Shown piece after piece: positions 1-7,469 of a DNA stretch of 64,000 bases. Within the stretch, counting starts at the first letter, position 1. The number at the start of each line of letters is the position of its first letter. Made by a program: the position numbers and the translations under genes. This stretch comes from JAWKOK01 sp963765875 (GTDB lineage Bacteria; Chloroflexota; Anaerolineae; Caldilineales; Caldilineaceae), in the NCBI GenBank assembly GCA_963765875.1, contig CAVXYK010000005.1, positions 69,424-133,423 on the forward strand. Direction: 5' to 3'. The notes below the pieces were generated by a model, which saw only the letters and a list, made by a program, of their open reading frames with translations, was not told where the DNA came from and did not search any database.

Positions 1-25
1 TCAGTAGATGGGGGGAATGGTGACT

Positions 26-93
26 GGTGATCGGGGAATGGGGATCTGGAAATCGACCAACCCGGTCCTCAATCCCCATTCCCCGATCACCAT
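26..93. repeat. Palindromic repeat of the GGGGATTGGGGA-like family
   Basis: A 19-bp perfect inverted repeat, with arms at 26-44 and 75-93, abuts the stop codon of the transglutaminase-like gene. The arms are built of GGGGAATGGGGA-type words and enclose about 30 bp of unrelated sequence. Related palindromes lie at 41676-41756, 47505-47580 and 49484-49630, so this is a dispersed family and not only a local terminator. No T-tract follows, which argues against a simple intrinsic terminator. Confidence 0.7.
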
Positions 94-1487
94 TACTCCA
101 TTGGCGTGATGTTGTGTTGGGTACGCAGCTGTCCGATGATCAGCGGCTTGAACCAGACTTCGTTGCCAGTGGACTCTGCACGCTGCCTATAGTTGTTGGC
201 CCGTTGGGTCCCTTCTCGTCTTGCCTCGAAAAATGAGTTGGTCTGGAGCATGGTCGTCTCTAGATATTGCCACGTATCTCCGTCCGCCGAAGTCTGCCAG
301 CCTACAAATGCGTGGCCGGGCACCAGCGCAACAACCGGGTTGAGCGAGATGCCTTCCAACAGGCTGGCGAAGAGCAGGGTAGCGTCAATACAGTTGCCCA
401 TCTTGCCGTCGATGCATTCACGCGGCAGGCGAATGCGCTGCGAGCGAGTTTCGGCATCCAGATCAAAGTTGACGATGGAGTGAACGTAGGCGATATCGAG
501 ATCTTCCTTCAAGGCGTCGTAAATGGCCTGGACCTGGGACTCGACATCACCCAGGTAGCCCTGGAGGCGTTTCTGATGATGCCTGCGTACGACCGTGCGC
601 AGAAACTTCATCACGCTCGGTTCATTGGGCGTTACAAACGCGGCCAGGTAGGGAGAGAAGTCGGTGATCTTGCCGGTCACCGCGTCTTTGACCGAACGTG
701 GCGCGGTCGTTCGCGCCAGCAGCCAGATCCCCTCGGTCCGATGTTCTAGAATTTTGCCGGTGTCCAGGTCTTCAACCTGGATATTCAACGTGGCGCGTGT
801 GAGTTCATGCAGATCGCTAATCTCTTTGGGAAAGAGAGAAGGCAGCTGTTTGACGGTCTGCGGCTCGCCGCGCTTGACTTCAATCGTGTCCACGGCCTTT
901 GCCGTATAGCCCTCAATAAAGGTCGTCACCCGTAACCGCTTGATCCCGCGCATGTTGGTGCTGACCGTGAAGACCACCAACGGCGTAACCTCGACATCGA
1001 GGAGATGGTAGAAGGCGGTGGGAAGATGTTCAAGATAGCTATCAACGACAACCTCTACGCCGGTGGATTCAAAGGATCGGGTTGTTCCCGGCGAAGCATC
1101 GCTTGAGGGGCGATATTCCCGAATGGGTGAAAAGGATTCCAACGTGGGTTGCTCGACCTCTGACACGTCCGGACTCCCGGCGGATTCACTTGGGTCTGCG
1201 CTATCGCCTACGGACTCTGTGATTTCGGCCGTTCCTAGCAGCGCCTCTATGTCATAGAGGCGCTGCTGTTCGGTCATCAGTTCATCAGTCACAGGGCTCA
1301 TTTCAACTTCTGAGTCGGCGTCGCCAAAGCTAGCTTCGGCAAAGAGGTTGTTCTGCAAGTTGTTGACAACCAACCGCTGGTGATATTTCATTTCGCTCAG
1401 TTGGTTGTGCGTCTTTCCCTCCAGGTCGATGGCAGAGGGCGGTGTTGAAGAGGATGATGTTGAAGAAGATGGGTCGGTGGAAGGCAT
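93..1487 (-). CDS. Transglutaminase-like (cysteine protease fold) protein
   Basis: The 464-residue protein starts at an ATG preceded by an AAGGAGA ribosome-binding site about 8 nt upstream. The first 140 residues are acidic, Ser/Thr/Pro-rich and probably disordered. The middle part (roughly 150-260) is beta-rich and unassigned. The C-terminal part has the transglutaminase-like core: Cys366 in GNCIDATLLFA, followed by His392 in PGHAFVGW, and an acidic residue in YLETTM around 409 that could complete a triad. No signal peptide is visible, so it is probably cytoplasmic. Known members of the superfamily are proteases or amide-bond enzymes; the substrate here cannot be told. It is transcribed in the same direction as the metalloprotease gene upstream, 64 bp away. 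Confidence 0.75.
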   Translation of the reverse strand: MPSTDPSSSTSSSSTPPSAIDLEGKTHNQLSEMKYHQRLVVNNLQNNLFAEASFGDADSEVEMSPVTDELMTEQQRLYDIEALLGTAEITESVGDSADPSESAGSPDVSEVEQPTLESFSPIREYRPSSDASPGTTRSFESTGVEVVVDSYLEHLPTAFYHLLDVEVTPLVVFTVSTNMRGIKRLRVTTFIEGYTAKAVDTIEVKRGEPQTVKQLPSLFPKEISDLHELTRATLNIQVEDLDTGKILEHRTEGIWLLARTTAPRSVKDAVTGKITDFSPYLAAFVTPNEPSVMKFLRTVVRRHHQKRLQGYLGDVESQVQAIYDALKEDLDIAYVHSIVNFDLDAETRSQRIRLPRECIDGKMGNCIDATLLFASLLEGISLNPVVALVPGHAFVGWQTSADGDTWQYLETTMLQTNSFFEARREGTQRANNYRQRAESTGNEVWFKPLIIGQLRTQHNITPME

Positions 1488-1551
1488 GTTGGTTCTCCTT
1501 CGAAACTGGCACTAGGCTGGACAAGTAGACTGATTGATGGCCGAACGCTCT

Positions 1552-2307
1552 TTAGGAAAATGGATACATTTCACCGATGAACTGTTTGTCGATATCAGAC
1601 AGTTCGAAGTTCTGCCATGGGATCTCAAAGTCACCAATGGTATGTTCCTGCGGCACTGGGTAGAGCATGATTGAGGCTCGATCAAAACCGGTAAATTGGG
1701 TCTGGTCCTTGTCATACTTGTTGAGGATATTGATGCGCACCTGTTGTTCCGTCCAATGGTTGGGCGCGCCTCGATAGTCTTCGATGACGGCCTCTTCATT
1801 CCATGGAATACTGCCTTCGCCCGGATTCTGGTGCTCGTGAATGCAACCCAACGCGTGGCCGAACTCGTGCAGTACCACCCGGTGATACTCTTCATCTGTC
1901 GTGTTGCCATCAAACCAGCCGAAGTTCATGGTCGGCTGGTCCGGCAGAATCAACAGGGCATCGATGCCGATGTAGGACCAGGAGCCGGGTTGCAGGAACG
2001 AGATGCGAATTTCGGCGTCGTCTGCGTTATCAAAGACGAACTGGATATTGGCATGCCGGCTCCATTCGTGTGCCACCGCCTCGACCTTTGCCTGCACGGC
2101 AGGATCGCCATCCAGAAAACGCACATGCAGCACGCGGCCCGGTTCCCAGAGTTTGTGTTTGACCAGCGCCATCGCTTCGGCAAAGTCTTCTGGACTTTCC
2201 GGCAAAACCAGGTTGTTTGGATTTGCGCCTTCGGCAATGGTCTTGGCGCGTTCCTCTTGATCCGCGGGCAGTACGCGATCAATGCAGTAGTGGGAAGCAG
2301 TGCTCAT
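1552..2307 (-). CDS. Astacin/matrixin-like zinc metalloprotease
   Basis: The 251-residue protein carries the extended zinc-binding motif HEFGHALGCIH at residues 147-157, followed by Glu, as in metzincins, where three His bind zinc and the Glu acts as base. Downstream SIMLYP fits the Met-turn that supports the zinc site in this clan. A length near 250 residues fits a catalytic domain alone. No signal peptide or propeptide is apparent, which is unusual for astacins and suggests a cytoplasmic role or a non-classical exit. The gene precedes the transglutaminase-like gene on the same strand, so the two putative proteolytic proteins may be co-expressed. The family call is solid; the substrate is unknown. 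Confidence 0.8.
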   Translation of the reverse strand: MSTASHYCIDRVLPADQEERAKTIAEGANPNNLVLPESPEDFAEAMALVKHKLWEPGRVLHVRFLDGDPAVQAKVEAVAHEWSRHANIQFVFDNADDAEIRISFLQPGSWSYIGIDALLILPDQPTMNFGWFDGNTTDEEYHRVVLHEFGHALGCIHEHQNPGEGSIPWNEEAVIEDYRGAPNHWTEQQVRINILNKYDKDQTQFTGFDRASIMLYPVPQEHTIGDFEIPWQNFELSDIDKQFIGEMYPFS

Positions 2308-2432
2308 GAGATCCTCTCCTTTGGCTAAGAAGCAACATTATGTTCACAGACTACACACGTTCTTTGCCGGTGTCAAGGGGCCGAAAAATGGGTGAGGTTG
2401 CGTGAATCGGAGATGAGCCGGCAGGGTGATTA

Positions 2433-2441
2433 TGCTATACT
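2433..2441 (+). promoter_or_regulatory. Extended -10 promoter element for the WYL regulator
   Basis: TGCTATACT is an extended -10 box (TGn-TATACT) about 54 bp before the chosen GTG start of the WYL regulator. No good -35 box is visible at the usual spacing, which an extended -10 can compensate. The same TATACT word precedes the tRNA, the molybdenum hydroxylase and the export operon in this window. Confidence 0.45.
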
Positions 2442-2494
2442 GTTGTGAGATTCAAGCGTCCACGAACTTAAACACCAACGATTTCTGTCTACCA

Positions 2495-3532
2495 GTGACG
2501 ACACCTGCAACACGCCTAATCACCCTCATCATGCTCTTGCAGCGGCGGCCAAACCAGAAGGCCGGTGATCTCGCCGAGGAGCTTGGCGTCTCCGTTCGCA
2601 CCGTGCACCGCTACATCGGTATGCTGGATCAGATGGGCATCCCCATCTACTCGGAGCGCGGCCCTCATGGCGGCTTCTCTCTAGTGCGCGGCTACAAGAT
2701 GCCGCCGCTGGTCTTCACCCCTGAGGAAGCTGTTGCTGTTCACCTGGGGACAAGCCTGGTTGGTCAGATGTGGGGACGCCTCTACGAGGACGCGGCTCAG
2801 GGAGCGCTGGCCAAACTGGACAACGTGCTGCCGGATGATCAACGTCAGGAGGTCGCATGGGCGCGGCGTTCGTTGATCGCCATGGGGTTGCACCGAACCG
2901 CTCAAGAACCCTTTGCGCCTTTTCTTGAACTGCTGAGACAGGCAATTCGAACGTGTAAGCGCGTCCGTCTAGTCTATCAGGGGCGAAACCAGCAGGAGCC
3001 CGTAACACGTGAGTTGGACCCCTATGCACTCATCCACCGTGAAGGCTGGTGGTATTGTGTTGGGTACTGTCACCTTCGGGACGCCATGCGCACTTTTCGT
3101 GTAGATCGTTTTGTCGAACTGAATTTGCTGGACCACCTCTTTCAGATGCCGGAAGATTTTGATGTCCAGGCCTATCTGACTGAGGATATCACTGGGCAAA
3201 CATCGATCACGGTCCGCATGCGCTTTTTTCCGCAGGGAGCACATCTGGCTCGTCACAATCGTTCATATTGGGACAGCATGGAAGAGACGGATGATGGCGG
3301 CGTTGAGGTCGGTTTTTCCGTGCCCGATCTGATCTGGGGCGCCAGCACGGTCATGTCCTTTGGCGGGATTGTCATCGTTCTCGATCCTCCTGAAGTCCGC
3401 GAGATGGTTCTGGAGTGGGCGGCGGCTAGCATGCGTCTTCAACTGATTATGCCATTTGACAGGGTGACGGTCGACCCCTACAATGCGCACCATTCTTCTG
3501 CCCGAGAGCGCAATCTAAACATGTACTTCTGA
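2495..3532 (+). CDS. HTH/WYL-domain transcriptional regulator
   Basis: From the GTG at 2495 the product is 345 residues; an ATG at 2426 would sit upstream of the likely -10 box, so the GTG was chosen. The N-terminal 60 residues form a DeoR-type winged helix (ELGVSVRTVHRYIGMLDQMGIPI). A middle linker is followed by a WYL domain with the DPYALIHREGWWYCVGYCH signature around the middle of the protein, and a WCX-like C-terminal region. WYL domains bind ligands such as nucleic acids or nucleotides, and these proteins are mostly DNA-binding regulators. The gene ends 8 nt before a Cys-rich leader ORF, so it may feed transcription into the cysteine attenuator. Its own targets are unknown. Confidence 0.85.
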   Translation: MTTPATRLITLIMLLQRRPNQKAGDLAEELGVSVRTVHRYIGMLDQMGIPIYSERGPHGGFSLVRGYKMPPLVFTPEEAVAVHLGTSLVGQMWGRLYEDAAQGALAKLDNVLPDDQRQEVAWARRSLIAMGLHRTAQEPFAPFLELLRQAIRTCKRVRLVYQGRNQQEPVTRELDPYALIHREGWWYCVGYCHLRDAMRTFRVDRFVELNLLDHLFQMPEDFDVQAYLTEDITGQTSITVRMRFFPQGAHLARHNRSYWDSMEETDDGGVEVGFSVPDLIWGASTVMSFGGIVIVLDPPEVREMVLEWAAASMRLQLIMPFDRVTVDPYNAHHSSARERNLNMYF

Positions 3533-3540
3533 AGAGACCA

Positions 3541-3624
3541 ATGATTCGACAAGTGCTGAACCAAGCCAACTGCCAAAGCTGTTGTTGTTGTCAAGAGACG
3601 CGAGGGATGGTTCCTCCGGCTTAG
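3541..3624 (+). CDS. Cysteine-rich leader peptide (putative attenuator ORF)
   Basis: This 27-codon ORF, MIRQVLNQANCQSCCCCQ then ten more residues, has one Cys codon at position 11 and four in a row at 14-17. It begins 8 nt after the WYL gene and has a weak GAAGAG ribosome-binding site. A strong intrinsic terminator begins 21 nt after its stop. Runs of one amino acid in a short ORF before a terminator and a biosynthetic gene are the hallmark of ribosome-mediated attenuation (trp and his leaders). Polycysteine upstream ORFs controlling sulfur genes are known in mycobacteria. The downstream gene is a sulfite/nitrite reductase relative, which fits cysteine sensing. Translation itself is inferred. 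Confidence 0.65.
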   Translation: MIRQVLNQANCQSCCCCQETRGMVPPA

Positions 3625-3668
3625 CTTGGTGCTGTTCGCAGCCAAGAGTCAACCAGCAACATCCTCGC
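3600..3668 (+). promoter_or_regulatory. Putative antiterminator pairing of the cysteine attenuator
   Basis: GCGAGG-G-ATG at 3600-3609, inside the leader ORF after its Cys codons, can pair with CATCCTCGC at 3660-3668. This gives nine pairs with one bulged G. The second strand is the inner 5' arm of the downstream terminator, so the two structures exclude each other. A ribosome stalled on the early Cys codons would leave 3600-3609 free and favour readthrough. A ribosome reaching the stop at 3622 would mask it and favour termination. A small CUUGG...CCAAG hairpin with a UUCG loop lies between (3625-3646). The pairing is read from sequence; the switching is inference. Confidence 0.5.
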
Positions 3669-3716
3669 CTGATACCACTCAGAAGCGGGGCTGTTGACCC
3701 GGTTGGCTCTTTTTTT
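3646..3716 (+). terminator. Intrinsic terminator of the cysteine attenuator
   Basis: A long hairpin has an outer stem GAGTCAACC/GGTTGGCTC (3646-3654 with 3701-3709, one G-U pair). The inner stems are CAAC/GTTG, CCTCGC/GCGGGG (3663-3668 with 3685-3690, one G-U) and CTGA/TCAG. Seven T residues (3710-3716) follow directly. This is a textbook rho-independent terminator placed between the polycysteine ORF and the reductase gene. Confidence 0.8.
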
Positions 3717-3777
3717 GTTTTTACGACTTTTACTTGACGACATCTCATCCGCACACATGGATCTGGGTATCCAAATC

Positions 3778-3966
3778 ATGAGCTTTATCAACATGAACCT
3801 CACAACTTCGACCATCGATTCCATCTGCACTTGCTGCAGCTGTACTTGTTGTACGGTCTGTATTTGCTGTGGTGAGAAACCACCGCCCACGTTTATCCTT
3901 CATCCACATCGACGACACGCCCAATCTCATGCGCCGCCTGGCCGCCGTCGGTATCACCACGCGTGA
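3778..3966 (+). CDS. Second cysteine-rich small ORF
   Basis: The frame from ATG 3778 reads a 16-residue lead, then CTCCSCTCCTVCICC, which is nine Cys in fifteen residues, then runs out of frame over the start of the damaged reductase gene to 3966. An in-frame ATG at 3757 is an alternative start. The Cys-rich block ends just where recognisable reductase sequence begins in another frame, so the natural end of this peptide may have been lost in the same deletion. It could be a second cysteine-sensing leader, a metal-binding peptide or, less likely, a peptide natural-product precursor; no modifying enzymes are nearby. Confidence 0.4.
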   Translation: MSFINMNLTTSTIDSICTCCSCTCCTVCICCGEKPPPTFILHPHRRHAQSHAPPGRRRYHHA

Positions 3967-5748
3967 GGCGTGCGGCAACTCGGTACGCAACATCACCGCC
4001 TGTCCCCTCTCTGGCGTCTGCAGCACCGAGTCCTTCGACGTCTCGCCCTACGCCGACGCCCTGACCTGGTTCCTGCTGGGTCACGACGATATTCAGGACT
4101 TCGGGCGCAAGGTCAAGATCGCCTTCTCCGGCTGTGAACACGAAGCCTGTGGTCTGGTCAAGCTGCACGACCTTGGATACCTGGCCCAGACGCGTGAGGT
4201 CGACGGAGAGATCAAGCGGGGTTTCAAGATCTTCGTGGGTGGCGGTTTGGGTACCGTGCCCCATCAGGCCAAGGTGCTGGCCGACTTTGTGCCTGAGGAA
4301 GAGATCATGCCCCACGCCCAGGCTGTCTCGCGTGTCTTTGCGCGGCTGGGTGAGAAGCAGAATCGCAACCGCGCTCGACTGAAATTTCTGGTTGCCAAGT
4401 TGGGCATCGAAGAGTTCCGCCGGCTGGTGCTCGAAGAGCGTGAACAGATACCCTACGATGAGCGCTGGGTTTCTTATCTGGACAACCTGGACAGCGTGCC
4501 CAATGAGCCGACACGCCCCAGCCTGCCAACGGAGCGGTCAAGCAAGACGGCTTTGATGCATGGCTGGCGACCAATGTCTACTGGCAGCGCCAGCCCGGCT
4601 ATGCCGTGGTCACGCTCAACCTGCCCCTGGGCGATCTCTCCTCGCACCAGGCACGCGCCCTCTCGGACATTGCCCGCACCTACGTGGGTGACAACATCCG
4701 CACCACCGTCGAGCAGAACATCGTCCTGCGCTGGGTGGCCGAGTCCGACCTGCCTGCCGTCCACCGTGAGCTCGACGCGGCCGGGTTGGCAACGCCGGGT
4801 GCAGGTACCATCGTTGACATTACCTCATGCCCCGGCACCGACACCCGCAAGCTGGGCATCGCCGCCTCACGCGGACTGGCCGGCGAGTTGGGCCCGCGCC
4901 TGGCCGAGCACATGGACAGCCTGCCCGACGCGGTCAAGGATCTAAAGATCAAGGTTAGCGGCTGTTTCAACTCGTGCGGGCAGCACCATGTGGCCGATAT
5001 CGGCTTCTTCGGCAACAGCCGCGTTGTGCCCCATTTCCAGGTCGTGCTCGGCGGTATGTGGCAGGAGAACGCCGGCAGTTATGGCTTGGCGTTGGGGGCC
5101 GTGCCCTCCAAGAAGGTCCCCGAAGTGCTGGACGCCATCACGGAACGCTATGTGGCGGAACGTGGGAATGACGAATCTTTCCAGCAGTGGATCGCCCGCA
5201 TCGGCAAACGCGAGGCTCGTTCGATCATCGATCCCTTCATGGAAGTGCCCCAGTACAACGTCGATCCGTCCTATTACTCGGATTGGAGTGACCCACGCGA
5301 GTTCACAATCGGCGACATCGGCGTGGGTGAGTGTGCCGGCGAGGTCGTCTCGCTCTTTGCCATCGAGGTTGCCAGAGCCGAAGGCCGGGCCTTCGACGCC
5401 CTGATTTCGCTGGATGAAGGCGACTATGCCCTGGCCGACCAGCAGGCCTACGAATCGATGCTGCTGGCTGCCAAGTCGTTGGTGCGCAACGAGAACCTGG
5501 ACGTCGGCGACGATCCCGAGCGCATTGTCGGCGAGTTCCGCACCCGATTCTATGACACCCAACTCTTCTTTGACCAGTATGCCAAGGGCAAGTTTGCCAG
5601 CTATCTCTTCAACCGTCACGAGTCGCCGTCGGTCAATGTCGATGCCGACGTCGCACGCCAGATCATCGGCGAAGCCAATCTCTTCATCGAAGCCGCCCAT
5701 GCCTGTGATGCTCGCATGGCGCAGTCTGTGGCGAACGGGGCTGGGTAG
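3869..5748 (+). pseudogene. Siroheme sulfite/nitrite reductase, truncated and frameshifted
   Basis: This encodes most of a ferredoxin-type sulfite/nitrite reductase, which makes sulfide or ammonia by six-electron reduction using siroheme and a [4Fe-4S] cluster. Family signatures include TPNLMRRLAAVGITTREACG and CPLSGVC, and later SGCFNSCGQHH with the Cys-X3-Cys cluster pair. Three defects stand out. About 90-100 N-terminal residues are absent, and homology starts abruptly near 3890. The reading frame shifts near 4507-4540, in a C-rich stretch. The second cluster ligand of the usual Cys-X5-Cys is Arg (CPGTDTRKLG, near 4850). The upstream Cys-rich leader suggests it was regulated by cysteine supply. 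A non-functional remnant is the simplest reading; an assembly error could explain the frameshift but not the Cys-to-Arg change. Confidence 0.8.
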
Positions 5749-5809
5749 GAATATTCACCACGGGGGCACGGAGGTGGCACAGAGATCACGGAGAAAAACT
5801 AAGAAAGTA

Positions 5810-5960
5810 CAGTAGTTCACGAATTGTCATTCCGATGACCGGAGGGAAGAGGAATCTCGGGTTCGCCAAGGAGGGATTCCTTCCTTCGGCAAGCTCAGGA
5901 CAGGCAGTCGCTTCGCTCTGTCGGAATGACAGTTGTGACCAAATCGGTAACTACTGAAGT
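5810..5960. repeat. Dispersed palindromic repeat, copy 1 (pairs with 59414-59540)
   Basis: The element starts CAGTAGTT and ends AACTACTG, with inner arms TGTCATTCCGA and TCGGAATGACA, so it has nested terminal inverted repeats. The core word GACCGGAGGGAAGAGGAATC is shared exactly with a second copy at 59414-59540. No coding capacity is seen. It looks like a miniature inverted-repeat element or a complex REP. Just before it, at 5759-5800, is another common intergenic word set of the CACGGAGG/CACAGAG type. Confidence 0.75.
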
Positions 5961-6024
5961 ATTCGTGAAAATCTGGAACCATCTGTGTCCATCTGTGGCA
6001 AAATCTTGAAAGGACACAACCATT

Positions 6025-6606
6025 ATGATACCGTAACGCATTGGTGCGAAACTCTTTTTCGAGGATGCAGAGACCCTCGACCTGTCAGTCTTCATTCCAG
6101 TCTTCCATCGGTGGATCCGAAACAACACGGTCGAGGGCATGCTCATCGACGTGGCCGACTACAAACATGTGCCCGACGGACCGGGCGTGATGCTTATCGG
6201 GCACGACGGCGACTTTTCCATCGACCTGGCTGAGGGGCGACCGGGTCCGCGCTATGTTCGCAAGCGCGGCTGGGACGATCCCGACGGCGATGATGCCCAG
6301 GTCTTGCAAGCCAGGCTCGACGAGGTCTTGAGCATGTTGCAGCCGGGCGCCGACGCGCAGGCCGGCGAGCGCAAGCTGCGCAAGATCGTCCGGTGTGCGA
6401 AGGGCGAGTTGCAGGTGACCTTCAGCGATCAACTGCGGACGCCCAACACCGCCGAGTCCTTTACCGCCATTGAGGCTGACATTCTGGCCGTTCTGGTGCA
6501 ACGACATGCCGATGGCCTCATCAGCCTTGAGCGTGTGTCGCGGTCGCCGCACGAGGCGTTGACCGTGAATGTGATCGTGCGCGAGGTCGTTGCGCAGGCG
6601 GCGTAG
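6025..6606 (+). pseudogene. Conserved small protein gene with in-frame stop at codon 4
   Basis: ATG 6025 has a well-placed AAAGGA ribosome-binding site, but codon 4 is TAA (6034-6036). Beyond it the same frame stays open to 6606 and reads a coherent protein (RIGAKLFFEDAETLDLSVF, then IPVFHRWIRNN). A CAA-to-TAA change would explain the stop. Re-initiation at ATG 6139 would give 155 residues and lose about 38. I do not recognise the family by name. It is a mixed alpha/beta protein without membrane segments, and it follows the reductase remnant on the same strand, so it may once have been its partner. The intervening 5749-6024 holds only repeats. Confidence 0.6.
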
Positions 6607-6629
6607 ATCATGCTGGGCGCATAGAGCTG

Positions 6630-6670
6630 AAGGGGTGAGGACGCGGTTGAAGGTGTCCTCGCCCCTTTTT
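6630..6670 (+). terminator. Intrinsic terminator after the 6025-6606 gene
   Basis: AAGGGGTGAGGAC (6630-6642) pairs with GTCCTCGCCCCTT (6655-6667), with one G-U pair and a 12-nt loop, followed by a short T run. It lies 24 nt after the stop codon. Confidence 0.75.
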
Positions 6671-6731
6671 GTGCAGGGAGGATGGTTGTTATGATCTGAT
6701 TACTTGTGTGATGATTGTGGTGATAACGTAG

Positions 6732-6750
6732 GTCCGACTTGCAGTCGGAC
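6732..6750. repeat. REP-like hairpin upstream of the RAYT gene
   Basis: GTCCGACT-TGC-AGTCGGAC is an 8-bp perfect stem with a 3-nt loop, 46 bp before the REP-associated transposase. Downstream of that gene, related words occur at 7321-7340 (GATCTGACCTGAAGTCGGCTG) and 7396-7420 (a GTCACACT/AGTGTGAC hairpin). Short hairpins flanking a RAYT gene are typical of its substrates. Confidence 0.6.
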
Positions 6751-6795
6751 AAGCCCCGACAACTGTTCAACAGTCTTGAAAGGCGAACATGAATC

Positions 6796-7311
6796 ATGAA
6801 CTTTCGCCGGTACTACATTCCCAATTCGATCGTCTTCATCACAACCGTTGTCGAGCGGCGTGAACCGATTTTTGCTGCCTCTACGAACGTCGCTTTGTTG
6901 CGAGATATTCTACGCAGTGTCAAAACCCTTCACCCATTTTCAATGCTTGCATATGTCTTTCTGCCCGAACACTTTCATATACTGATCAGACCAACTGGAG
7001 CCAGCAATTACAGCAGAATTATGCAATCTTTCAAGACGAACTTCACGAAAGAGTATAAGTCGAGGCTGAATATTTCTGGCAGCATGAAGTTTTGGCAGAA
7101 ACGATTTCGAGATCACGTCATTCGGGATGATGAGGATCTGAGAAGACATATTGATTACATTCATTACAACCCAGTGAAACACGGATTGGTCACGAGACAG
7201 GAAAACTGGGCGCATAGTAGCTTTCTGGCATGGAAGCACCGTGGCGCCTATCCTGAGATGTGGGGATGGACACTGCCCGATACGCTTGTCGAAGTAGATC
7301 TTGCTGAATAG
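6796..7311 (+). CDS. REP-associated tyrosine transposase (RAYT, Y1_Tnp family)
   Basis: The 171-residue protein matches the Y1/HUH single-strand transposase family. The HUH motif is HFHILIRP around residues 56-63, and the conserved C-terminal segment is DYIHYNPVKHGLV with the candidate catalytic Tyr. The early RRYYIPNSIVFITTVV strand is characteristic of RAYTs. These enzymes nick and rejoin REP hairpin DNA and are usually single-copy domesticated relatives of IS200/IS605 transposases. The gene is flanked by REP-like hairpins. It appears intact. Neighbouring genes are unrelated, so it sits alone. Confidence 0.9.
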   Translation: MNFRRYYIPNSIVFITTVVERREPIFAASTNVALLRDILRSVKTLHPFSMLAYVFLPEHFHILIRPTGASNYSRIMQSFKTNFTKEYKSRLNISGSMKFWQKRFRDHVIRDDEDLRRHIDYIHYNPVKHGLVTRQENWAHSSFLAWKHRGAYPEMWGWTLPDTLVEVDLAE

Positions 7312-7469
7312 ACTCTGTAGATCTGACCTGAAGTCGGCTGAGTGTCATCAGCTGAAATGTCACAGATCAAGTCGAACGGGTCTCATTCGTGGAGTTGTCA
7401 CACTACAAGTGTGACCTACAAATGCTTGGAACGGTTTTTTCTTTCCGCAATTCTGTACCGTGTTAGCCC

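Noticed and set aside
3694..3777. An earlier start for the second Cys-rich ORF
   Set aside because: That ATG lies within the terminator hairpin and lacks a ribosome-binding site.
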